Below are positions 50,837 through 57,629 of a stretch of 57,629 nucleotides of DNA, one piece after another. The DNA comes from Denitratisoma sp. GTDB lineage: Bacteria; Pseudomonadota; Gammaproteobacteria; Burkholderiales; Rhodocyclaceae. Position 1 is the stretch's first letter. Each line of letters starts with the position of its first letter. The stretch covers positions 427,608 through 485,236 of the forward strand of contig JAVSMO010000001.1 of the NCBI GenBank assembly GCA_032027165.1. Reading direction: 5' to 3'. The notes beneath the pieces were generated by a model. That model saw nothing but the letters and a program-made list of their open reading frames with translations, had not been told where the DNA came from and searched no databases. Made by a program: the position numbers and the translations under genes.

Positions 50837-52627
50837 TCAGTCGGCCGAAACCACGCGGTTTTTGCCGGCCTTCTTGGCCTGGTACATCGCCGCGTCGGCA
50901 CGGGCAATCGCATCGTTGCGTTGCTCGTCGGCATGGAAGGCCGTGACGCCAGCGCTGAAGGTGATGAGGAGCTTTTCGTTCTTGTGCAGGAAAAAGCGCT
51001 TGGTCAGCTCGCGCTGCAGGCGCGTCAGGGCGGAGACGGCATCGGGAAGCGAGGTATCCGGCAGGATGATGAGGAACTCCTCGCCGCCGTAGCGCGCCAG
51101 AGTGTCGTGCGGCCGCATGGTCTCGCGGATGACGCGGGCAAGATGGACCAGGGCATCGTCGCCGGTCTGGTGGCCGTAGGTGTCGTTGAGCCGCTTGAAG
51201 TTGTCGACATCCAGCAGGGATATGCATATCGGCATTTGCCGGCGTTTGGCGCGGGCCAGCTCGCGGTCCAGGGTTTCCTCGAGCCCCTTGCGGTTGAGGG
51301 CCCCGGTAAGCTGGTCGTGGCGCACCATTTCGCTGGTCTCGGCAAGCTCGTTCTGCAGCCGGGCGACTTCCTGCTCGGCCTCGTCGACGCGCGCCTTCAT
51401 GGCGTTCAGTTCGTCGCGCGAACGCTGCGCATTGAGTTGAATGATGCGCGTTTCGCGCACCACTTCCTCGATGACGTCGTTCAGTTCGGCCAGATCGTTG
51501 GCGGCGCTGATTTTCTCGGCGCACTTTTCGATCTTGTCGTGGTAGTCGCTGGTCGATTCGGAGAAGGTGGCCAGATGGTCGACGAACCCGGCCAGCATGG
51601 CCTTCAGCCGCTCCTTGGCTTCGTTGAGATTTTTCTTCAGGGCGCTCTGGCGGTAGATGACTTCCTTCAGGCGCTGGCCGACATCGTCCAGCCTGCGGAT
51701 GTTGAGCGGCTCGCCGAAGAGGTCGAGCACCATGCCGATTTGCCCCTGCACCCACTTGTCGTCCTCTACCAGTTCGCTGATGTTCTCGATGACGAGCTGG
51801 AGCAGCTTCTGGAGGGCAGCCTTGAGTTCGGCCTGGTCTTCGGCGACGAAGTGCAGGCGGTAGTTGAATTGCTTGAGCCGCTTGGCCAATAAGGCGAATG
51901 TCGCGGCATCGCGGGCCTGCCGCACGCTGGCCGCCAGGGCCGTCGCTTCATCGGCCAGTTCCGGCGTGTCGATCAGCAGCATGCTGGTCGAGCTTTCCAC
52001 CAATTGGGCGATCAACTCGCGCAGTTCGGCGCTGGGCAGGCGCGACTCGGCGGGGGTGGCAGGCTGGAGTACGGCGCCTGGTTCGCGCCCGGACGTCGCC
52101 GCATCAGGGGTGGGCGCTATCTCTCCGGTGAGTGCGGAGGGCTCGGTTCCGGGCCCCGACCTCGACCAGGATCGCAACAACGAGTGCATGCGCTCGTGCA
52201 GATTGCCTGGGTCGGCGCCCGCGGATTCCAGGATATGGCTGACGGCCTCCCGCTTCTTGGCCGGCGTGAGGCCGGAATGGCGCCGTTCTATTTGCGCGAG
52301 CAATTCCCCGATCAGACCGGCCCAGTCGAGCGGATCCGCCTCGAGTTCCCTGAGTACGGCCAGCATGGCGGCATGCAGGGTTGCCCAGTCTTTGGCTGCT
52401 ATGGCGTTATCGAGCTGCTGCCCGAAGCGGACCTGTTCGGGCGTCGCCCGGGGCAGCCGCCCGGACAGGTTTTTCAGGGCGCGTTCCGGGAACTCCTCGC
52501 CTTCCGTTGTTCCCGCTATCTCGTGATACAGAGTGCGGTAATTGTCCGGCGTCGGCGGAATCCGGCGAGTCGCCAGTCTCCTCAGGGCTTCACGTGCGAT
52601 TTCAGAAGGTTGGGTAATGTCGGCCAT
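50837..52627 (-). CDS. GGDEF diguanylate cyclase
   Basis: Makes c-di-GMP from GTP. The 596-residue soluble protein has a long helical N-terminal sensor of no family I recognise (about 1-400, with repeated charged helices and a coiled coil near 395-430: ELNAMKARVDEAEQEVARLQNELAE). The GGDEF domain spans about 430-596 with the active site YGGEEF (about 513) and an intact inhibitory I-site RPHD five residues upstream. A weak sigma-28 promoter precedes it. The YcgR-like PilZ protein nearby is a likely reader of its product. Confidence 0.94.
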   Translation of the reverse strand: MADITQPSEIAREALRRLATRRIPPTPDNYRTLYHEIAGTTEGEEFPERALKNLSGRLPRATPEQVRFGQQLDNAIAAKDWATLHAAMLAVLRELEADPLDWAGLIGELLAQIERRHSGLTPAKKREAVSHILESAGADPGNLHERMHSLLRSWSRSGPGTEPSALTGEIAPTPDAATSGREPGAVLQPATPAESRLPSAELRELIAQLVESSTSMLLIDTPELADEATALAASVRQARDAATFALLAKRLKQFNYRLHFVAEDQAELKAALQKLLQLVIENISELVEDDKWVQGQIGMVLDLFGEPLNIRRLDDVGQRLKEVIYRQSALKKNLNEAKERLKAMLAGFVDHLATFSESTSDYHDKIEKCAEKISAANDLAELNDVIEEVVRETRIIQLNAQRSRDELNAMKARVDEAEQEVARLQNELAETSEMVRHDQLTGALNRKGLEETLDRELARAKRRQMPICISLLDVDNFKRLNDTYGHQTGDDALVHLARVIRETMRPHDTLARYGGEEFLIILPDTSLPDAVSALTRLQRELTKRFFLHKNEKLLITFSAGVTAFHADEQRNDAIARADAAMYQAKKAGKNRVVSAD

Positions 52628-52651
52628 GAATGGATGTCCTTCGCCGTGAAC

Positions 52652-52678
52652 TAACGGCAGAAGAAGGCCGGACTTGAA
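52652..52678 (-). promoter_or_regulatory. possible sigma-28 promoter of the diguanylate cyclase
   Basis: Reverse-strand TCAAGTCC, eleven bases, GCCGTTAG. The -10 equals that of flgM; the -35 matches five of eight. It sits in the 68-bp gap between the response regulator and the GGDEF gene. Confidence 0.45.
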
Positions 52679-52695
52679 GGCTGGCCGGAAGGACC

Positions 52696-53337
52696 TTATT
52701 CGACCAGGCCGTGCTTGAGGCCGTAATGGGTCAACTCGGCATTGTTCTTCAACTTCATTTTCTCGAGCAGACGTGCCCGATAGACGCTGACCGTCTTGAC
52801 GCTGAGCTTGAGTTCTTCCGCAATCTGGGTGAGGGTCTTGCCGGAAGCGATCATGACCAGAGTCTGGTATTCCCGGTCCGAGAGCTTTTCATGTGGCGGA
52901 CGTTCAGTGTCTTCCGTGATGGCGTTGGCAAGTTCCTCGGCGAGCGAGGGGCTCACGTACTTCTTGCCGCAAGCGACCTGGCGGATGGCTGTCACCAATA
53001 GTTCAGGGGCACTTTGCTTGGTGAGGTAGCCGGAGGCGCCGGCCTTGAGTGCGCGGATGGCGTATTGTTCCTCCGGATGCATGCTGAGCATGAGGACCGG
53101 CAGCTTGGGGTATTCCTTCTTGAGTTGTTTCAGGGTATCGATGCCGTTCTTGTCGGGCATTGAAACATCCATCAGGACGACGTCCCATTTTCCCTGGCGG
53201 GCCATTTGCAAGGCCTGCACACCGTTTTTGGCTTCGCCGGCAACAACCATGTCTTCCGAGTCGGACAGGATCTGGCGCAAGCCATGGCGGACGATGGCGT
53301 GATCATCGGCAATGAGAATGCGTATTTGCGTTGTCAT
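52696..53337 (-). CDS. LuxR/NarL-type response regulator
   Basis: A 213-residue DNA-binding response regulator. Receiver about 1-120 with acidic pair in LIADDHAIVRHG, phospho-acceptor near 55 in VVLMDVSMPDKNG and Lys in SGYLTKQSA. LuxR-type helix-turn-helix about 150-205 (LSDREYQTLVMIASGKTLTQIAEELKLSVKTVSVYRARLLEKM). I start at MTTQIRILIADDH; the longer upstream frame lies in the kinase end. It follows the kinase by 16 bp. Targets unknown; it may act on neighbouring genes. Confidence 0.93.
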   Translation of the reverse strand: MTTQIRILIADDHAIVRHGLRQILSDSEDMVVAGEAKNGVQALQMARQGKWDVVLMDVSMPDKNGIDTLKQLKKEYPKLPVLMLSMHPEEQYAIRALKAGASGYLTKQSAPELLVTAIRQVACGKKYVSPSLAEELANAITEDTERPPHEKLSDREYQTLVMIASGKTLTQIAEELKLSVKTVSVYRARLLEKMKLKNNAELTHYGLKHGLVE

Positions 53338-53353
53338 GGACTTGAGCTCTCGT

Positions 53354-54877
53354 TCATTGGTTTGCGTCCGGGCGGATGGCTTCGCTTGGCCTGAAAGGCG
53401 CACGCAGTATGACACGGGTGCCCGAGGGCGAATTCCTGGCCAGTTCCAGCGATCCTCCCAGGCCCCGCATCCGCTCGCGTATCCCTCGCAGGCCAAACGA
53501 TTTTGGCTTGTTCATGTCTTCGGCCGAGATGCCGCGACCGTTGTCGGCGATTTCAAGCATCAGGTCATCGCCTTCGGTACCAAGCCTGATCCCGACCCAG
53601 GTGGCCTGGGCGTGTTTCGCGACATTGGTGAGGGCTTCCTGAAAGACGCGGAACAGGGCCAGCGAGGTCGTTTCGTCGGGGTCGACTTCATGGGTGATTC
53701 CCGTCGTGTCGCAATTGAGTCCGACCCGCTGCGAGAAGTCGTCTGCCTGGCATTCGATTGCCGCAGCCAAGCCAAAGTCCTTGAGGATGCCGGGTCGCAG
53801 TTCGCGTGCGACGCGCCCCGCGGTACTGATGGCCTCGTCGATGAGGCCTTCAACGGCACGCACGCGCTTGCGCAGTTGCAGGGGGTCGGTCGGCAGTTTG
53901 CTCGAGAGCAGCGAGGTCTCGATTTTGATTGCCACCAGGGTGCCGCCGAGTTCGTCGTGGATGTCCCGGGCGATCCTTTCGCGCTCCTCCTCCTTGGCGG
54001 CTTCCAGATGCGATGAAAGTTCGGCCAGTTGGGCTCGCGATTCCCGCAGTTCGTTTTCGGCCAGCTTGCTCTGGGTAATGTTGGAAGCGATGCCTTCCCA
54101 TTGGACTTCGCTGCTGGCGATGCGTCGTGGCGCGGCACGCAAATTGATCCATTTTTCCGTTCCGTCAGCCCCGCGGATACGGCCGTCCCAGTTCATCTGG
54201 GAAAGATCTTCCGCCGAGCAGGACAGGGCCGCCTCGAACGCAGGGCGATCCTCGGCATGGATGGCATCGAAGAAAGGTTCGGGTGCGGCAACCAACTCGC
54301 CCGGGGTGCGGCCAAGCAGAGCTTCTGCGCCTTCGCTGACATATAAAAAGCGGAATCCGCCATCCATCTGGCGCAAGAGTTGGAAGGCCATTCCGGGGAT
54401 ATTGGAGACCAGCGCCCGAAAGCGCGCCTCATTGTCCTTGACAGTCTCCAGGGCGGTGCGGCGCTCGGAGCGGTTGTTCGCCTCGCGCATCTCGCGTTCG
54501 ACTGCGGGCACGAGACGGTCAAGACGGTCCTTGGACAAATAATCATGCGCCCCGGCACGCATGGCGGCGATCGCGGTTTCTTCTTCAATGACGCCGGAGA
54601 CGATTATGAATGGCAGGTCGAGATGCAGCTCCTGCATCAGCGCCAGTGCTGCCAGCGCATTGAAGCCGGGCATGCTGTGGTCGGAAAGAATGGCATCCCA
54701 CTGCCTGGCAAGCATGGCTTGGCGAGTGGTACTGGCGTTATCCACGCGCTTGAACTGGAGCGTGTAGCCGGCGCGCTTGAAGCATCCGGCCAGCAGGAGG
54801 GCGTCGTCCTCCGAGTCCTCGATGATCAGGATATTTAGCGATGTTTTTTTGTGCGGCTGCACTTGAACCATTGCCAT
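53354..54877 (-). CDS. receiver-PAS-histidine kinase (HPK7/NarX-like)
   Basis: A 507-residue soluble kinase. The N-terminal receiver (about 15-135) has ILIIEDSEDDALLL and phospho-acceptor in AILSDHSMPGF. A PAS domain (about 155-275) follows. The HisKA_3 helix EERERIARDIHDELGGTLVAIK carries the His near 309, and the ATPase domain holds VFQEALTNVAKHAQA and DNGRGIS...SFGLRGIRERM. This kinase class pairs with LuxR-type regulators, and one is encoded next. Having its own receiver suggests input from another phosphorelay. Confidence 0.93.
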   Translation of the reverse strand: MAMVQVQPHKKTSLNILIIEDSEDDALLLAGCFKRAGYTLQFKRVDNASTTRQAMLARQWDAILSDHSMPGFNALAALALMQELHLDLPFIIVSGVIEEETAIAAMRAGAHDYLSKDRLDRLVPAVEREMREANNRSERRTALETVKDNEARFRALVSNIPGMAFQLLRQMDGGFRFLYVSEGAEALLGRTPGELVAAPEPFFDAIHAEDRPAFEAALSCSAEDLSQMNWDGRIRGADGTEKWINLRAAPRRIASSEVQWEGIASNITQSKLAENELRESRAQLAELSSHLEAAKEEERERIARDIHDELGGTLVAIKIETSLLSSKLPTDPLQLRKRVRAVEGLIDEAISTAGRVARELRPGILKDFGLAAAIECQADDFSQRVGLNCDTTGITHEVDPDETTSLALFRVFQEALTNVAKHAQATWVGIRLGTEGDDLMLEIADNGRGISAEDMNKPKSFGLRGIRERMRGLGGSLELARNSPSGTRVILRAPFRPSEAIRPDANQ

Positions 54878-54963
54878 ACGGTGCTGAATGATGTCTTCCT
54901 GAAATTGGAGTCTACTCTAACCGGCTCTCGTCACAAGCGCACGGGGGGTGCAGTGCATTCGGC

Positions 54964-54969
54964 TATAAT
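54964..54969 (+). promoter_or_regulatory. -10 box of the tRNA-Thr gene
   Basis: Perfect TATAAT 9 bp before the tRNA. No good -35 is visible 16-18 bp upstream. Confidence 0.45.
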
Positions 54970-54978
54970 TTTGGCCGT

Positions 54979-55054
54979 GCCGGCATAGCTCAGTTGGTAG
55001 AGCAGCTGATTTGTAATCAGAAGGTCGCGGGTTCGATTCCTGCTGCCGGCACCA
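54979..55054 (+). tRNA. tRNA-Thr (anticodon TGT)
   Basis: A 76-base cloverleaf with acceptor GCCGGCA/TGCCGGC, D-arm AGCTCAGTTGGTAGAGC, anticodon loop TTTGTAA, T-arm GGGTTCGATTCC and encoded CCA. Similar to Escherichia tRNA-Thr(UGU). Confidence 0.97.
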
Positions 55055-55072
55055 TCCAACTGAATTCCCTCG

Positions 55073-55098
55073 GCGCCCCCTGCTGGGCGCTTCCTTCT
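55073..55098 (+). terminator. terminator after tRNA-Thr
   Basis: GCGCCC-CCTGCT-GGGCGC followed by TTCCTTCT, 18 bp after the tRNA. Confidence 0.65.
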
Positions 55099-55243
55099 GC
55101 AAAGACTAAGTTATTCCGTCGCACTGACTGCCCGGAATTATGACAATAATCAACACAACATTGAGCACAATTTGATCTTGCTATCCCCAACATGATTAAG
55201 GAATATTGCTTTCGGCTTAGAGAGGAAAACAGAGAGTCCGAAA

Positions 55244-55567
55244 ATGACCATTTCCAACCTCAACAAAATCTGCACGCTGTTGCGGGGGAGTTTTCCTGCT
55301 ATCGATTCCGGCAAGGATCTTGCCCTCGTCTTGGAAGTGGGGCGTAGGCAGGAGGCGGGAACGTTGATGACCCAGAAGCAACTTTGTCTCTGCGGAATCG
55401 CACCCGCCGCAACAGTCAGACGAAGATTGCGGCGACTGGTCGCAAAGAAAATCATCAGGAAGGCAATCAGCAATAACGACGGCAGATCAGTCACCCTGTG
55501 TCTGTCGGATGTTGCGATAAAGCAACTCAAGCAGGTGAGCCGCGTGGTCAAGCAACTTGACTGGTAG
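55244..55567 (+). CDS. small MarR-like winged-helix protein, unrecognised
   Basis: A 107-residue protein in lower-GC sequence. [59 protein letters not shown] resembles a winged helix with the recognition helix ([14 protein letters not shown]) and wing (NNDGRSVTLCLS) of MarR-type regulators; the dimerisation helices seem short. I cannot name a target. It lies 13 bp before another small gene and probably forms a two-gene unit with it. Confidence 0.65.
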   Translation: MTISNLNKICTLLRGSFPAIDSGKDLALVLEVGRRQEAGTLMTQKQLCLCGIAPAATVRRRLRRLVAKKIIRKAISNNDGRSVTLCLSDVAIKQLKQVSRVVKQLDW

Positions 55568-55580
55568 CTCCAGGGGCTGA

Positions 55581-55913
55581 ATGAAGGCCGAGTTGCATGC
55601 CCTGATGTCGAAGGCGAAGACTCCCCATAAGCTGTCAGAGGCGCTCTTTCAGTACTGTTCTCCCGAAGAGGGAGTCCGGAGGATCGATTTTCTTTGCGGG
55701 AAGCGAGCCGCCAGGTTGGAAATGACCTGCTTTATAGAGACGCGTTCCCAGATTGCAGCCCACAAATTGGCTAGCCGCCTTGAAGCCAGAGTCTTTGGCG
55801 ACAGGTGTGTGTTTTTCGAAGTGCCCTTGGCGAACGATTTCGTCTGTGAGAGCTTCTCGCTGGATGGAAGCCGGGAACAGCCAATATCAGTGTCCTGCAA
55901 GTGCAGCTGGTAG
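55581..55913 (+). CDS. small hypothetical protein downstream of the MarR-like gene
   Basis: A 110-residue soluble protein I do not recognise. It contains EALFQYCSPEEGVRRIDFLCGKRAARLEMTCFIE and several Cys (residues about 26, 39, 50, 72 and three near the end, including CKC), mixed helix and strand. AGGGG precedes the start. Low GC and position suggest transfer with its neighbour. Coding is supported by an intact frame and close spacing only. Confidence 0.55.
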   Translation: MKAELHALMSKAKTPHKLSEALFQYCSPEEGVRRIDFLCGKRAARLEMTCFIETRSQIAAHKLASRLEARVFGDRCVFFEVPLANDFVCESFSLDGSREQPISVSCKCSW

Positions 55914-55938
55914 CACCTTTCCTTTTGTCCTTTTACGG

Positions 55939-56892
55939 CTAGGCGGGACCGAGCCCGCCAAATCGTTCATAGAAGTACGGAGCTGCCTCCGGCAACCGGC
56001 CGTTGGCGGTTTCGAGAACCGACATCAGATGGTTTTCGGCTTCTCGCTGGGTGAGGATATACAGTTCATGGCAGAGCTGGCGTGCAGCGTTTCCTGGCCA
56101 ATCGTGGGGCAACAACTGGTCTGGTAGTTGGGGATCGCGCAGCAAGGTTCGGCGGAACTCATGCATGAGCAGTGTGCGCACAACGAAACATTGTTCGGGG
56201 TCCAGTTCGCGCGCGCTTTTCAAGGCTTTCAGCACGGGGCGAAAGCGATCCAGGAAGCGTTTGTAATCCTGCGAGATCAATCCAAGATTCCAGCACTCGC
56301 GTACCAGCTCCCGCGTTGGCTTGCTGACGAGTGCGCCCAAACTCTTGGCCCGCAATACCACCACGCTCTCCTGGACACCATTGCTTTGGAGGATGTCCAG
56401 CAACGGATCCAGGTTGGCTGAGGGGTGTGCCAGTACGCCGGGGGCAATGACCCCGAATCCTTCCCACTGCAGTTCCTTGCGAACATCGTCGCGTTGCGTT
56501 GGCGTGAGATCGCTACCTGCTGTCAGGACGATTTGCCAATCGCCTTCCCAATGTACTTTGGGTTGGGAATAGATGCGGCGATAGGCATGCTCGAAGCGGC
56601 GCCTGCCAGTAGCAGTCAGACCATAGTAGCTGCAACGTCCGATATGCTCGGATGCCAGCCAGCTGTCCTTCGATAGGCGGAATACGCTGGTTCGTACCAG
56701 CCGATCATTAATACCGAGAGGCTTGACGAGATTAATGAAGCTGCCCAGCCATACGGAGCCACCATGTGGGGCGATCGAGTCGCCATAGATGGTGATGATC
56801 AGTGAGTTGGCGCGGACGGGCCTCTCGCGTAAAAAATCTTCGACCCATTGGCTGACGAATCGACTTTTCATGACGTGATTGCTTGGGGGCAT
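55939..56892 (-). CDS. paaX: PaaX-like transcriptional repressor
   Basis: A 317-residue protein matching PaaX, the phenylacetyl-CoA-responsive repressor of phenylacetate degradation. N-terminal winged helix: RANSLIITIYGDSIAPHGGSVWLGSFINLVKPLGINDRLVRTSVFRLSKDSWLASEHIGRCSYYGLTATGRRRFEHA. The C-terminal PaaX domain (FRRTLLRDPQLPDQLLPHDWPGNAARQLCHELY) is also typical. A later start at 56871 (MKSRFVSQWVEDF) is as likely; neither has a good ribosome site. No paa catabolic genes are in the window. Confidence 0.92.
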   Translation of the reverse strand: MPPSNHVMKSRFVSQWVEDFLRERPVRANSLIITIYGDSIAPHGGSVWLGSFINLVKPLGINDRLVRTSVFRLSKDSWLASEHIGRCSYYGLTATGRRRFEHAYRRIYSQPKVHWEGDWQIVLTAGSDLTPTQRDDVRKELQWEGFGVIAPGVLAHPSANLDPLLDILQSNGVQESVVVLRAKSLGALVSKPTRELVRECWNLGLISQDYKRFLDRFRPVLKALKSARELDPEQCFVVRTLLMHEFRRTLLRDPQLPDQLLPHDWPGNAARQLCHELYILTQREAENHLMSVLETANGRLPEAAPYFYERFGGLGPA

Positions 56893-57030
56893 CCGTTATT
56901 GTCGTTATTGCCGGCTCACCAGAGCGGTCCTGACTGGTCTATGTTGTGTGGTGTGCCGACGACATAATGATACCAGTTCCTTTTTTTATTGGTAACAGAT
57001 GAATCGCAACCTGTTTCGGTCGGATTCTTC

Positions 57031-57059
57031 TTGACCTGCCGGCAGGATTTCCATAAAAT
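57031..57059 (+). promoter_or_regulatory. sigma-70 promoter of the initiator tRNA gene
   Basis: TTGACC, 17 bases, TAAAAT, ending 22 bp before the tRNA. A perfect 12-bp palindrome CCTGCCGGCAGG overlaps the -35 end and spacer. Confidence 0.7.
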
Positions 57060-57081
57060 TCACCTTCTGGTTTCACTCGGA

Positions 57082-57158
57082 CGCGGGGTGGAGCAGTCTG
57101 GCAGCTCGTCGGGCTCATAACCCGAAGGTCATAGGTTCAAATCCTATCCCCGCAACCA
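57082..57158 (+). tRNA. initiator tRNA-fMet (anticodon CAT)
   Basis: A 77-base tRNA. It begins CGCGGGG so that base 1 (C) is unpaired with A72, and the anticodon stem has the GGG/CCC pairs next to CTCATAA, both hallmarks of the bacterial initiator. CCA is encoded. Confidence 0.97.
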
Positions 57159-57253
57159 TTCCTGCCTAATCTTGCGAAATTTGCTCGCTTTCCAGTCGGT
57201 TGGCTTTTGCTGGAAATTTTGCATTTTGCAGTGCCATTGCGGGTGGGTAGGGG

Positions 57254-57282
57254 TTTACTTCAATTGAAGAACCCCATATAAT
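57254..57282 (+). promoter_or_regulatory. rRNA operon promoter
   Basis: TTTACT, 17 bases, TATAAT, about 215 bp before 16S. An inverted repeat (GGGGTT-N3-TTCAATTGAA-N-AACCCC, 57251-57275) spans the -35 and spacer. The 344-bp stretch from 57160 to 57503 is the rRNA leader and has no gene. Confidence 0.7.
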
Positions 57283-57323
57283 TCCGCTTCTCTGCTGATG
57301 CGGAGCCGGCGATTGGGCTGGAC

Positions 57324-57335
57324 GTTCTTTAACAA
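57324..57335 (+). promoter_or_regulatory. boxA-like antitermination element in the rRNA leader
   Basis: GTTCTTTAACAA matches the boxA consensus TGCTCTTTAACA closely and sits in the leader between promoter and 16S, where Nus factors load. Confidence 0.75.
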
Positions 57336-57503
57336 TCTAAACAGCCGATAGGTGTGGGTGCTTGGTTGGTTGGGCGCTGGGGCTTTTGTGTCTTGGCGGA
57401 TCGGATTGATTGAGTGCTCATACTGAAGTTAATAGTAGTTCCAGCTTGGAAGCAGGTTGGGACTCTGTGATTCTTTATGAGTTGTAGTAATTAAGCAGAG
57501 ATT

Positions 57504-57629
57504 GAACTGAAGAGTTTGATCCTGGCTCAGATTGAACGCTGGCGGCATGCTTTACACATGCAAGTCGAACGGCAGCACGGGGGCAACCCTGGTGGCGAGT
57601 GGCGAACGGGTGAGTAATGCATCGGAACG
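57504..57629 (+). rRNA. rrs: 16S ribosomal RNA (5' part, cut by window end)
   Basis: The segment has AGAGTTTGATCCTGGCTCAG (57511-57530, the universal 5' site) and ATTGAACGCTGGCGGCATGC, ACATGCAAGTCGAACGG and GGCGAACGGGTGAGTAATGC in the proper order. Position 1 is placed at 57504 by aligning to Escherichia numbering; the first bases differ, so this is plus or minus a few. The sequence looks betaproteobacterial. Confidence 0.97.

Noticed and set aside
50524..50934. N-terminal extension of fliC by about 137 residues
   Set aside because: It runs through the sigma-28 promoter; the flagellin start MPQIINTN and a good ribosome site are at 50523.
55040..57045. Direct repeat of the tRNA-Thr 3' end marking an integrated island
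   Set aside because: The only partial match found (CTGCCGGCA near 57036) is nine bases and palindromic, so not convincing as an attachment site.

Overview
The window is about 57.6 kb of high-GC chromosome from a motile betaproteobacterium. The 16S rRNA start at the right edge has a betaproteobacterial look, and Rhodocyclales or a close relative is my best guess; the 5' fragment alone cannot settle the genus. Nearly everything from 1 to about 54.9 kb belongs to one large chemotaxis and polar-flagellum locus. A short, lower-GC tail follows, carrying two tRNAs, two small unknown genes, a PaaX-type regulator and the start of an rRNA operon.

Layout. 1-7.4 kb (+): chemotaxis module with two tandem cheV paralogs (the first cut by the window edge), cheY, cheZ, cheA, a 99-residue orphan with an MCP-tip motif, a DUF3135-like protein and an Aer-like PAS receptor. 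7.5-15.4 kb (+): flhB-flhA-flhF-flhG-fliA-motC-motD. 15.4-17.0 kb (-): flgN-flgM and flgA. 17.3-28.2 kb (+): flgBCDEFGHIJ, flgKL and a lipoprotein. 28.2-29.0 kb: lower-GC patch with a small reverse-strand lipoprotein gene and many dyads. 29.0-40.4 kb (-): fliR-Q-P-O-N-M-L, fliK, fliJ-I-H-G-F. 40.6-43.5 kb (+): a FleS/FleR (FlrB/FlrC) two-component pair and fliE. 43.6-50.5 kb (-): ycgR-like PilZ gene, flhX, a second fliK-like gene, fliT, fliS, fliD, flaG, fliC. 50.8-54.9 kb (-): a diguanylate cyclase, a LuxR-type response regulator and a receiver-PAS-histidine kinase. 55-57.6 kb: tRNA-Thr, two small genes, paaX-like gene, initiator tRNA-Met and the rRNA leader plus 16S start.

Regulation read from sequence. 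There are good sigma-54 -24/-12 elements before flgB, fliE and fliK, and sigma-28 promoters before flgK, flgM and fliC, with a weaker one before the diguanylate cyclase. With fleS/fleR, fliA and flgM all present, this fits a Pseudomonas/Vibrio-style tiered hierarchy (sigma-54 plus FleR/FlrC for hook-basal body, FliA for late genes). flhF/flhG point to polar flagellation. The sigma-54 master regulator (FleQ/FlrA) and cheR, cheB and cheW are not in the window.

Most unusual signal. A bipartite motif (AAAGTCAGTC, exactly nine bases, CGGCG) occurs about twelve times in both orientations, in coding and non-coding DNA. I do not recognise it. Other non-gene structures are a 268-bp nested-palindrome element with terminal inverted repeats between fliM and fliL, two inverted arrays of 7-bp CAGTKKG-type repeats inside the fli operons, recurring CGGC-N7/8-GCCG dyads, and a possible small RNA upstream of fliC that shares a 12-base complementarity with the fliC leader.
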